In this document: in pieces, positions 10,876 to 19,912 of the stretch
Layout of the letters: every line of letters starts with the position of its first letter
How positions within the stretch are numbered: the stretch's first letter is position 1
From: Maniola hyperantus
Taxonomy: Eukaryota > Arthropoda > Insecta > Lepidoptera > Nymphalidae
Assembly (NCBI RefSeq): GCF_902806685.2
Contig: NC_048556.1
Span: 5,208,001 to 5,272,000, forward strand
Direction: 5' to 3'
DNA length: 64,000 bases
Program-made: the position numbers and the translations under genes
Notes under the pieces: model-generated
Told to the model about the DNA's origin: nothing
Databases searched by the model: none
Seen by the model: the letters and a program-made list of their open reading frames with translations, nothing else

Positions 10876-11851
10876 TACTGATGGGCGATTGTTACTAGTT
10901 CCAACAATCGAATGGTTTGATACTACTAATAATAACAATCGAATGAAGAAACAATCGACCGCGAGTTCGCAAATTCGAATTAAACCGCTAGTTTCATTAA
11001 TTTACTTTGTCATACTAAATTGGGCTGTATTCTCGTTCAATAAAGTCGACTTTTATCTGATTCGCAAATTCGACTAAAACCGCTAGTTTCATTCATAAAA
11101 TTAGTCATACAAAGGCTATTTTTTCTCAGAACATGGAGTTCAGTTTTAAATTAGATGAGATTATTATACGAATACAAAATAGTAAGTCCCTAAGTTCGAT
11201 GGTTGAATGATACAATTTGCCACACAAAATTGGGTATTTTTTCTTAGCACATAAAGTTTACTTTTAGATGAGGTTATGTATATTCGAATTTCTAAACTAG
11301 TTGTAATCAAATTTGAATCGGAGGGAATGAAACTGCGCAATACATTCTTATCTTGATTCTTATATATTTTTCTCTTTTCTTCAAATTCGAATGGTTTGGA
11401 TTTCATTAATTTACTTTGCCATACTAAATTGGGCTGTTTTCTAGTACAATAAAGTCGACTTTTAATTGATAGTCGTTCATTTATTTAATTTGTCATACAA
11501 AATTGGGCCATTTTTCTCAGATTATAGAGTTCACTTTTAGATTAAATGAGGTTATACAAATACAAAATAGTAATTATTGTAGTTTGATGGTTAAATAATA
11601 AATTTTGCCACACAAAATTGGGTATTTTTTCTTAGAAGATAGAGTTTACTTTTAAATGAGGTTATGTATATTCGAATTTGTAAACTAGTAGTAATCAAAT
11701 TCGAATCGGAGGGACTGAGACGGCGCAATACATTCTTGTATATTTTTCTTTTTTCTTCAAATTCGAATGGTTTGGTAGGTTATTCGAATAATTTTAATGA
11801 CTTCTACAATCGACTTATTCGAATAATGTCATTCACAATCGCCCATCAGTA
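10876..11851. mobile_element. hAT-like nonautonomous DNA transposon, 976 bp, 8-bp target duplication
   Basis: The left end TACTGATGGGCGATTGT is perfectly inverted at the right (ACAATCGCCCATCAGTA). The 8-bp duplication GTTGGTTT flanks it at 10868-10875 and 11852-11859. 8-bp duplications fit hAT (also P or Merlin). No transposase frame is present. Inside, a block of about 375-410 bp is present twice (about 10995-11400 and 11405-11785). It ends 136 bp before the CNOT9 ATG. Confidence 0.85.
10995..11785. repeat. Two-copy tandem duplication inside the hAT-like element
   Basis: Matching pairs include CATACTAAATTGGGCTGT (11010 and 11420), GTATATTCGAATTT (11277 and 11665) and CAAATTCGAATGGTTTGG (11382 and 11757). 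The offsets of 375-410 bp vary, so the copies have gained indels since duplicating. Confidence 0.75.
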
Positions 11852-11987
11852 GTTGGTTTAACGTTTTATTGCAACTACACTACAATCATGTTTATTGTTA
11901 TTGATTTATTGAATAAAAATTGAAGCGAACTCAAAACTAAAGCGAAGTATAAATTCATACAGTCTTGTATAACAAAAAGAAGTTCCG

Positions 11988-12884
11988 ATGAACAGTAATA
12001 TGAGCGCACAACAAAGCCCGGCTAACATGCAGGCCGTTGTGGATAGAGAAAAGATTTACACATGGATTCTGGAGCTGTGCAACCCGGAAACACGAGAGAA
12101 TGCTCTTTTGGAGCTAAGTAAGAAACGTGAAGTTGTACCAGACTTGGCGCCAATGTTATGGCACAGCTTCGGAACAATTGCAGCGCTGTTGCAAGAGATA
12201 ACTAATATCTACGTGGCGATGATACCTCCCACACTTACAGCGCACCAGAGCAACAGGGTATGCAACGCTTTAGCATTAATGCAGTGTGTAGCATCCCACC
12301 CTGAAACTAGATCAGCGTTCCTCCAAGCCCACGTGCCTTTGTTCCTCTACCCTTTTCTACACACTGTGTCGAAAACCCGCCCTTTCGAATACCTCCGTCT
12401 AACCAGCCTTGGAGTGATCGGTGCGCTAGTCAAAACCGATGAGCAAGAGGTTATCACTTTCCTCCTTACAACAGAGATAATACCACTATGTTTACGTATC
12501 ATGGAAAATGGCTCTGAGCTATCAAAGACAGTAGCAACTTTTATATTGCAGAAGATATTGTTAGATGACAGTGGCTTGAGTTATATTTGTCAGACATATG
12601 ACAGATTTTCACATGTGGCTATGATATTGGGAAAGATGGTGCTTTCCCTTGCCAAAGACCCTTCGGCAAGATTATTGAAACATGTTGTACGTTGCTACCT
12701 CCGCCTTTCTGACAATCCCAGGGCAAGAGAGGCATTGCGACAGTGTCTTCCGGACCAGTTGAGGGATGCTACTTTTACGACATGCCTTCAAGAGGACAAC
12801 TCCACTAAGCACTGGCTCGCTCAGTTAATCAAGAACTTAGAGGCCCAACCTACGTCTGCCAGCCCCGCTCAGCCAAATATGTAA
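11988..12884 (+). CDS. CNOT9: CCR4-NOT complex subunit 9 (CNOT9/Rcd-1), single exon
   Basis: CNOT9 is an armadillo-repeat core subunit of the CCR4-NOT deadenylase. It binds CNOT1 and recruits GW182, NOT4 and other repressors to mRNA (family knowledge). The 298-residue frame is intact and close to the human length of 299. The fully conserved run VPDLAPMLWHSFGTIAALLQ is near residue 50, followed by LTAHQSNRVCNALAL, TRPFEYLRLTSLGVIGALVK and ARLLKHVVRCYLRLSDNPRA. The ATG at 11988 is the first in frame; a second at residue 5 is possible. TATAAA lies at 11948, only 40 bp before the ATG, so its use is uncertain. AATAAA at 12962 is a plausible poly(A) signal. There is no intron, which could be ancestral loss or retroposition; the intact frame and strong conservation argue against a dead copy. 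A transposon abuts the promoter. Confidence 0.95.
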   Translation: MNSNMSAQQSPANMQAVVDREKIYTWILELCNPETRENALLELSKKREVVPDLAPMLWHSFGTIAALLQEITNIYVAMIPPTLTAHQSNRVCNALALMQCVASHPETRSAFLQAHVPLFLYPFLHTVSKTRPFEYLRLTSLGVIGALVKTDEQEVITFLLTTEIIPLCLRIMENGSELSKTVATFILQKILLDDSGLSYICQTYDRFSHVAMILGKMVLSLAKDPSARLLKHVVRCYLRLSDNPRAREALRQCLPDQLRDATFTTCLQEDNSTKHWLAQLIKNLEAQPTSASPAQPNM

Positions 12885-12961
12885 GGATCAAGATTATATT
12901 GCTTATCCAACTATAGAGATTTCAAACTGTAGTATTATTCTTCACTCAATAATGCAATATT

Positions 12962-12967
12962 AATAAA
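12962..12967 (+). terminator. Poly(A) signal of CNOT9
   Basis: AATAAA 78 bp after the CNOT9 stop codon, followed by T-rich sequence. Confidence 0.5.
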
Positions 12968-13064
12968 AATATTATAATTTTTCAGTTAGTAAATACTAAA
13001 TGTGTAAACCCAAAATGTCTTTCACATTTGCTTATGGTTTAAGTGTGAAAACAATTAATAATAT

Positions 13065-13244
13065 TTTTTTTTAAAAAGAATATTAGCCAAGTTTATTATG
13101 TTGACGAATATTCCTATTTCCCCTCCAAGTAAGCGTGAAGCTTGTGCTAGGAGTAGGTACAACAATAGTGCAACTGGTGGGGTTTGAACCGGCGACCTTT
13201 CAGATTTCAGTCCACTCCTTTAACCGTTGAGCTATCGAGGCTCT
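13065..13244 (-). mobile_element. tRNA-derived SINE (family S1)
   Basis: Minus strand: AGCCTCGATAGCTCAACGG, GGTTCAAACCCCACCAG and CACTATTGTTGTACCTACTC, with an A-rich 3' tail. It lies just past the CNOT9 3' end. Confidence 0.75.
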
Positions 13245-13561
13245 AAAAATTGAAGGTAGGATTTATCACTATTTAAAAAAATGTGGACAGTTTTTATTAA
13301 AATGATGTGTAAAAAATACTGTCATATATTTTGTTAATAATGTGGAAAGATATTATTTATAATACTGATAATACAATATATGCAAGGTAATAATCACAAT
13401 TCTAGTAGGTAATTGGCTGATACTTTTCTACTTACTATTGAGTGAGCTACTAACAATGATTGTGATTTGTGATTGTCTATTTTAAACTAGCTATTGTTAG
13501 TAGAATATCATAGGTCAGCCAGTTACGACAATTAGTTAATTATTGCAATTAATATTAATAG

Positions 13562-14150
13562 AGAGGAAGAACCAGCACATGCCAGACCTTCGTTATTTTA
13601 TAAAAGCTGAAAGTTTATCTGCTTATTATCCCTAAAGACAGGGAGATTTGGATGTTGGTTTGAATCATGGTGGCTTTGGGACATAACTGGTAATAAAGGT
13701 GTAAAAACTCTGAAACTTTAAGGGTGTCTGGCAGGGGGTTGCCACGATACTAAGTGTCTGGCAATGCATGACATGATTTTATTTTAACCCTATTCTTATT
13801 GTATCCTTAATATTTACCATTTTATTGTACCTAAAATTGTATTTGCGATACCCTGACAGGGTCTCATGTATTTAGCTTTTAGCTTTAAGCACCCACCATC
13901 AATTAATGTAAATGTACATGAAAGCAAATAAATCTGAATCTGAATCTGAATCTGATTTCTAATACTATTAGACTTTATACTTTAATGTAAAAAAATATAC
14001 CTTTATTATCTTTCACCATTATTCCTTTATCCAAAGCCACCATGATCCAAACAAAATCTAAACAAACGTCCCTCCCAGTGTTGGGAAAAATACGCAGAGA
14101 AACTTTCAGCTTTTATAAAATAACGAAGGTATGGCATATGCTGGCTCTTA
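13562..14150. mobile_element. Element with long imperfect inverted repeats (about 130 bp)
   Basis: The left arm contains CTTCGTTATTTTATAAAAGC followed by TGAAAGTTT and, further in, CATGGTGGCTTTGG. The right arm carries these inverted, in the same spacing, at 14030-14150. A single arm recurs at 32806-32880. No coding frame inside; the middle holds (TCTGAA)n near 13935. Confidence 0.6.
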
Positions 14151-14199
14151 GTGCATAATCACAACTTTCATGAGTATGATGATATTTAAAAGAACTTAT

Positions 14200-14640
14200 T
14201 GTAATATTGATATTCTGTAGTGGTGGGATGGTAAACTATAAAACATTTAGAACTTTATCTTTTCTTAAGTTCCAGACGTCATCGATGTGTGAAATATATT
14301 ATGAATTATTATCTTAGTAGGTGTATTTCACAACTTATTATCTCTTCATGTAGGTATTCATCTTCAGTACCTAGTTAACTAATGATGTATAGTCTGTTCA
14401 CTAAACAGTGTTGGTACAACTGCAGGCACACTTATTACTTTGTTATTTTGTCTGTTATTTTTAAGTAAATGTTTTCTATTCTTGAAAATTAAATAGCATA
14501 CTTACTATCTTTTTTCTTATGGTTATAGTAATAATATCAACACAAGTTAGGTAGGAAAGAGATTTTTTAAAAATATGGGTATATATATATTTGCGCGGCA
14601 AATTCAAAAAATATCAGTATGGCAGCCCCAAAATTAATAC
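14200..14640. other. Intergenic AT-rich sequence
   Basis: No gene or delimited repeat seen. Confidence 0.4.
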
Positions 14641-14650
14641 GACAGACCTG

Positions 14651-14825
14651 TGGCCCTACCGCGGTTGTTTGACAGCTACAATGTCACGATCGCAATCATC
14701 TCTGATTGGTTAATGCTCGCTCACTATTGGCCACAATGCATTGTTGCAACAAGAATCGCATAAATTCAGCCAATCAGAACAATTGAGATTGTAATAATGA
14801 TTGATGCAGGTTTTAGACAATCGCC
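14651..14825 (+). repeat. Dispersed repeat, also present inverted at 35572-35755
   Basis: Shared words include ACAATGCATTGT, ATTCAGCCAATCAGAACAAT-type sequence, CACGATCGCAATCA and AATGATTGATGCAGGTTTT. The two copies are in opposite orientation about 21 kb apart. No class can be assigned. Confidence 0.6.
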
Positions 14826-15085
14826 CTACTGGAATAGCCTGATTTGACAATTTAGAACTCCTTATTTTTATTTCTATTCTATCAAATTAGGTTATTCCAG
14901 GTCTGTCTTACTTATTTTAGGGACTCTAGATGCCAAATTCTCCTGCGGGTGTACGCCTAGGTGCAGCACAAAGGCGACCGTATTAAAGTGAACAGGCTTT
15001 ACTAACAGTCTTAAGAATTTGTAATATTTTAGAGCAATAATAAAAATACCTAATATAATTACATACAGTGTATTTTTTCTTTAAG

Positions 15086-15352
15086 AGTTGTGATAGCCAA
15101 GTGGTTAAGAGTAAGACGTCGACCTGCTTTACAGGAGGTTGGGTGTTCAATTCTCTTACTTTTCGGAACTGTGTGCATTTTATTTAGTGAGAAAAATAAT
15201 GTTCTAAAAGGTACGTGAAGTCTTCTATCTGCACTGGGCCAGTATGGCAGACTATGACCTAAACTTGGTCTGTGGTAACTAGCTATGGTCGCCTCTCACA
15301 ATGAGAGGAGACCCATGCTCAGTAGTGGGCTGGCGATGCATGATGATGATGC
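15086..15352 (+). mobile_element. tRNA-derived SINE (family S2), sense orientation
   Basis: The head GTGATAGCCAAGTGGTTAAG and GGTGTTCAATTCTCTTAC resemble a tRNA A and B box. The body has CTGCACTGGGCCAGTATGGC, and the tail is GATGATGATG. Confidence 0.7.
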
Positions 15353-15579
15353 TGGTACAGTAATGAATTATGGAATGTGATCAAATGCTATCTTTAAGGC
15401 AAATTTTTAACAGTTTCTCGTTAGCTTTTCTTGGTCAATTCAAAGTCATTCTGAACCAGTGATAAATCATTTAAAAGTTTATTTGAACATAAAGATTTTC
15501 TTTTCTATTAGATAATAAATAAATTTAATAAAATTTAAACTGTCTAAAATATATTATGTTCTTGCATTTTTTTAACTTA

Positions 15580-16251
15580 TTAAAAATCTGGGCCTCTGGT
15601 AGGGTAATTTGATAAAGCCCAGCGTTTAGCAGTAACATATCTAAAGTTGGAACCTTTGTTATCAGCACGATGATTACAAGAATCTCTTTGAATATTTGAA
15701 TATCTGTCAAAGCTAGTCTCTGTCCTTGTACTTCCAGGTACAAGTCCTTTATGCAACTTTGATTTGGTTTTATTATCATCCAAGAACTGAGTACCACATG
15801 TTGCTGTTTGTATGCAATGTGTGCAAGCTTTATCTAAACCAGAGTAATACTTGAATATTGTCTGGACAGATTTTGCGCTACAGTTAATTTTTGATCTTTT
15901 GTGGCCACATTTACAAGAACTATGATGATCTCGCTTATGGACAATTGTTATACAATTATTGTCACATCTCAAAGGTCCAGTAACACGAGTATTAACTGCA
16001 GTCTCTGCTAAACTCTTCAACATTGATGTTTTAGACTTGATAATAGTTATGCCATCTGTATGTAATGTTTTAGTTTTCCTGCTTGTATTTTTATCCATAT
16101 GTACGAATTTCGTAGGCTTAACATTTTGTTTTAAGGTGGATGAATTATTGCTATTATTTGTTGATTTAACTCTCCCAGAATTTGCAGTCGACCGTTTTAG
16201 AATTACGGGTTCCACGATATCATGGCAGAGTTTTTGGGCTACTTTTGGCAT
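15580..16251 (-). CDS. Unrecognised 223-residue Cys/His-containing protein
   Basis: I do not recognise this protein. It is a single open frame from the ATG at 16251 to TAA, with no obvious intron. The N-terminal 90 residues are rich in Asn, Ser, Thr and Lys. Residues 96-152 hold nine of the ten cysteines, spaced C-x3-C, C-x-C and C-x2-C with nearby histidines (HH at 109-110, H at 117), which could bind zinc. The last 60 residues are basic and lack order-promoting hydrophobics. No signal peptide or membrane segment is seen. A TTTATT at 15478 on the plus strand gives an AATAAA downstream on the coding strand. The start codon lies 789 bp from the divergent CHAC2 start, so they may share a promoter region. 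It could be a fast-evolving lineage-specific gene or a chance frame; cysteine clustering and length favour a gene. Confidence 0.5.
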   Translation of the reverse strand: MPKVAQKLCHDIVEPVILKRSTANSGRVKSTNNSNNSSTLKQNVKPTKFVHMDKNTSRKTKTLHTDGITIIKSKTSMLKSLAETAVNTRVTGPLRCDNNCITIVHKRDHHSSCKCGHKRSKINCSAKSVQTIFKYYSGLDKACTHCIQTATCGTQFLDDNKTKSKLHKGLVPGSTRTETSFDRYSNIQRDSCNHRADNKGSNFRYVTAKRWALSNYPTRGPDF

Positions 16252-16660
16252 TAGTAAGTATTGGCTGGGAAGGCTGGATACAAACGCTAATACTTAAAAT
16301 TTACTTTCTACATTTCTTTCTTCATTTTTGGCTAACTATACCTATAGGTAATAAAAAAGTCGGTTTTTGCTGATAAAAAGTCTGATAAAATTTTGAATTT
16401 GCCACAAAAATTTGACATTTACAGTAATCATCTTACTACACCATAGACAGTAGATTTTTAAAAATAACTGGTTTTACCGCTCTGGGTTCTAGCTTTTTTG
16501 AGCCTTATAGACGGTAGTATACATGGGCCGACCTCAGAATAAACACCTGTATTATCTGTAGGGTCACGTGGTGTAATCGCAATTATTCAGAGACATAGCA
16601 CGTGTCTGCATTATTATTCATCCAAGCAATAGAACGTAGGTACCTAGTGGTTCTGTGGTT

Positions 16661-16850
16661 CTTTTTTTAACTGGTTTTACGGCTCTGGGTTCTAGTCTTT
16701 TTGTTTCGACAATCATATATGATTCCGATCAAAGAGTATGTAACCATTAGACATATCTGTGTAGTGGTTACATACTCTTTGATCGGAATCACATATGATT
16801 GTCCAAACAAAAAGACTAGAACCCAGAGCCGTAAAACCAGTTAAAAAAAG
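16661..16850. mobile_element. Near-perfect hairpin MITE, 190 bp
   Basis: The two arms of about 86 bp (starting CTTTTTTTAACTGGTTTTAC) are exact inverted copies apart from about two mismatches and enclose a loop of fewer than 20 bp. Single ends, with TAACTGGTTTTACxGCTCTG, lie at 16462-16495 and 61600-61640. Confidence 0.8.
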
Positions 16851-17040
16851 AAAAGAAGATAAAAAATAGAGAAAAAGTATCATAATATTGGTCTGTGATC
16901 AGAAAGGCCTTAAAGGACTGTTATCCAGGGCCGTAAAATAAATTAAAAAAAAAATCTAATCAGCAATGAAACGTCAATGAAAATATTTTTTCATTGGCTT
17001 TTGGAAACAAATTGAAAAATATTATAAAACGTGACTAAAA

Positions 17041-18365
17041 ATGTGGGTGTTCGGTTACGGGTCACTTGTATGGAAAGCTGATTTTAAATACGAGTACAAA
17101 CTTGTAGGTTATATAAAAGGTTACCTTAGACGGTTTTATCAGCACAGTATTGATCACAGAGGAGTTCCTGAAAAGGTAAGATGACTAGTAAACTAAAAAG
17201 AGCACTAAAATACCTAGCTAGTAATCATAGCCAAAAATCGGAAACTCTTACCTAAGAGGACCCAGGTACAGTTCATTATCGTTTTGCATATTTTCGTTTC
17301 ATTTTTCTCTACGTCGTATTCCTCATCACTGAGTATCATTAGGTTATCCCTTAACAAAATAATGGTTAGACCACACATCCCAATATTATAAATATGACTA
17401 AAATTCCTATATCACCTCCAACTATAGGCTATTATAATAATTATAGTTTGTGCCAAGATCCAGGAGTATTACAATATGATTTGAACCTATAACCTTTTGG
17501 ACTTCAGTCTGCCCCATGACAGTGAGCTATTGAGGCTTTAAGTATTAAGTTTTATTTTTCAGGAGGAATCACTTTCTGTACAGTAGTAGATGCTAGATTT
17601 ACTTAAGAATACAAAAGCACCTGTAAAAGTTTATTTAAGTAAAAAAATCTTTTTATTTTGTTTATTTATGGCCCTGGATACAAGCCCTTTATTGATTGAA
17701 GCCAGAACAAAACCAAATGACTGATAAAACGGTTATTGTTCTGATCTACTTACAATTAAATATATACTACATTAATTCTTTACAGCCTGGCAGAGTGGTT
17801 ACCCTTATACCTAGCAATGATCCAGACAGCTCGGTTTGGGGTGTAGCATACAAAATAAACAAAGAAGACATAGAACAAGTGACAACACACTTGGATTATA
17901 GAGAGAAAAATGGATACTCTAAGAAAACTGTTACATTCCATCCAAAAGACGCAAGTTGGCGGCCATTTGAGCTAACATTGTATGTTGCTATGAAGGATAA
18001 TGAGTCTTTTGCAGGTATAAATACAGATTTTTTATTCCATTACCAGTGAGCACTTTACTGCGATTTCACAGGTGATAAGTGATGATGAATGGATGGACAA
18101 TGAAATGGATAAATTCAATCCTCATTCAAAAAGTATGTACAAATTCAGAGAAATAATGAATATTAAATTTCCAGGTCCAGCCTCAATAGAAGACTTAGCA
18201 AAGCAAGTGATAAATTGCAGCGGCCCGAGTGGCAGCAACAAGGAGTATGTCTACAACCTAGCGGAGGCAATGAAGCAGCTGGTTCCAGGAGTTGAGGATG
18301 AACATCTGTTCTCTCTCGAAGCTGCTGTTAGGAAACTTGACCCTGATTTGAGAAAGAATAGTTGA
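17041..18365 (+). CDS. CHAC2: Glutathione-specific gamma-glutamylcyclotransferase, CHAC2 type (three exons)
   Basis: ChaC enzymes cleave glutathione in the cytosol to 5-oxoproline and Cys-Gly (family knowledge). Exons 17041-17175, 17786-18014 and 18175-18365 join in phase (0, then 1) to give 184 residues, the same length as human CHAC2. The substrate-binding loop YGSL is at residues 6-9. The catalytic glutamate is E85 in LDYREKNGY, equivalent to human E83. DHRGVPEKPGRVVTL spans the first junction and GPSGSNKEYVYNLAEA is near the C terminus. The third exon must start at 18175: the earlier acceptor-like CACAG at 18071 would put a stop codon in frame. AATAAA at 18664 is a likely poly(A) signal. 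The shorter length and lack of an N-terminal extension favour CHAC2 over the stress-induced CHAC1. Confidence 0.93.
17390..17540 (-). mobile_element. Decayed S1 SINE in CHAC2 intron 1
   Basis: AGCCTCAATAGCTCACTGTC and TTTGAACCTATAACC-type remnants on one strand or the other match the S1 head, and CACCTCCAACTATAGGC matches its body. Heavily diverged. Confidence 0.4.
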
Positions 18366-18896
18366 TAAAACCTGTTATAAAATACTAGCTAACATTCTGC
18401 ATGTTTGCAATGTGGCTCACCCAGATAAGCATTATGAGGAAAAAGTTGGGAGGAGTCTACTAAAAATCGTTGAATATACATGAGGGTTATTTGGATACCC
18501 CTTAATATATTAAGGTATTTTTTACTTTTGGACATCATTTCCCCCGCCAACCTGTGTAAGGAGGACTTATCAAAATACGTAATGGGCAAAACAACTCCAA
18601 AATTAAACAGGAAAATGATTTGATGTTATCAAATGAAACCACAAAGTTTTAGTAACATTTATTAATAAAAAATAATTTCGCTCAAATAGGTAACCACTAT
18701 CAAACACTATTATACAATTATAAAATTAGCCGTTTTAAAAATATTTACATTAATTCATGCCTTTTAATTATTATTATTATTGTTTATTATTAAATAAAAA
18801 CCACCTTATGATCATCCTTGTATTGATCTTCCAAACTAAAACAAAAACAACAAATTATAATTAGGTAGGTAACTAAGTAGATGTAAAAATTACATC

Positions 18897-19118
18897 CATA
18901 CTAATATTATAAATGCGAGTGTGTCTGTCTGTCTGTCTGTCTGTCTGCTAGGTTTTCACGGCTTAACCGTTCAACCGATTTGACGAAATTTTGGTACAGA
19001 GGTAGCTTGCAACCCGGGGAAGGACAAAGGCTACTTTTTATCCCCGAAAATTTAACAGTTCCCACAGGATTTTTAAAAACCTAAATCCACGCGTACAAAG
19101 TCGCGGGCATCAGCTAGT
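18897..19118 (+). mobile_element. Helitron-like element, family H1
   Basis: Starts CATACTAATATTATAAATGC with a (GTCT)n run and ends GTCGCGGGCATCAGCTAGTT. Confidence 0.65.
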
Positions 19119-19394
19119 TAAATATAAAATAATTAAGTAGGTATAATATTATGAATAATTTAATCGTGTGCAAAACAACGTGATTCATAAAGGAAACCAC
19201 GGATAACTGTTATTATTACATAGGTAGTTAAATAAATATTATTATGTAAAATAATTATTATGTTCACAACAATAGGTTTTCCTTCAACATAACAAAATGT
19301 TGGTAATGCAGTAGGTTTCGTATAGGCGTAAAGGCACTGCCTACCTTGTTATTTAAAATACCTACTGTTCATTTTACTTTAAAAGACCGCTTAC

Positions 19395-19600
19395 CTGCCT
19401 ACGGATTCGCTTACTCAGTGTCTAACACTAACAGCCACTGAGCTCATTTGACATTTACTTTTAATCCATTGAAGGTTTTCTACGAAAAAATATTTTATTA
19501 TCAGTCAATAAAGCAGCAATATAGAACCAACCAATGTCAAATGAGCTCAGTGACTATCATTCAGTGTTAGGCACTGAGTTAGCGAATCACCTGGACCTGT
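19395..19600. repeat. Imperfect palindrome, probable MITE
   Basis: CACTGAGCTCATTTGACAT at 19436-19454 is inverted as ATGTCAAATGAGCTCAGTG at 19534-19552. Outside this pair TCAGTGTCTAACACT and AGTGTTAGGCACTGA also pair. Confidence 0.6.
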
Positions 19601-19912
19601 ACCTGTGCAGAAGGCGATTTAGCGATCTATTTGCTGGTACGAAGTTCTTCACTTCGTGCGATGGCGTAAACGTCTATTCGGCCGAGCATTGGTTCGTTCA
19701 ATCTTTCGACTTGCGGGCTGTATTTAAGATCTGTATACAGCTATGAGCCGTATATACCTATCTTCGCTCTGGGCTGGTTTCCGCACTTAAACGTCTGTTC
19801 GTCATTATATATACCTATGCGCAGATATATCCCCAGTAGGTACCGTCGCCCAGCGGATTTTTTAGCTGAGACGAACCGAAATCTAGCATTGTTAGACAAC
19901 CCTAAATATATC

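Noticed and set aside
11948..11953. TATA box for CNOT9
   Set aside because: TATAAA is only 40 bp from the ATG, leaving almost no leader; in AT-rich DNA the match is weak evidence.
15959..16297. 112-residue hydrophobic plus-strand frame
   Set aside because: Antisense shadow of the Cys/His protein; the conserved-looking features are on the other strand.
18066..18365. Alternative start of CHAC2 exon 3 at 18072
   Set aside because: Joined in the required phase it meets a TGA at once; the 18175 acceptor restores the conserved GPASIEDLA.
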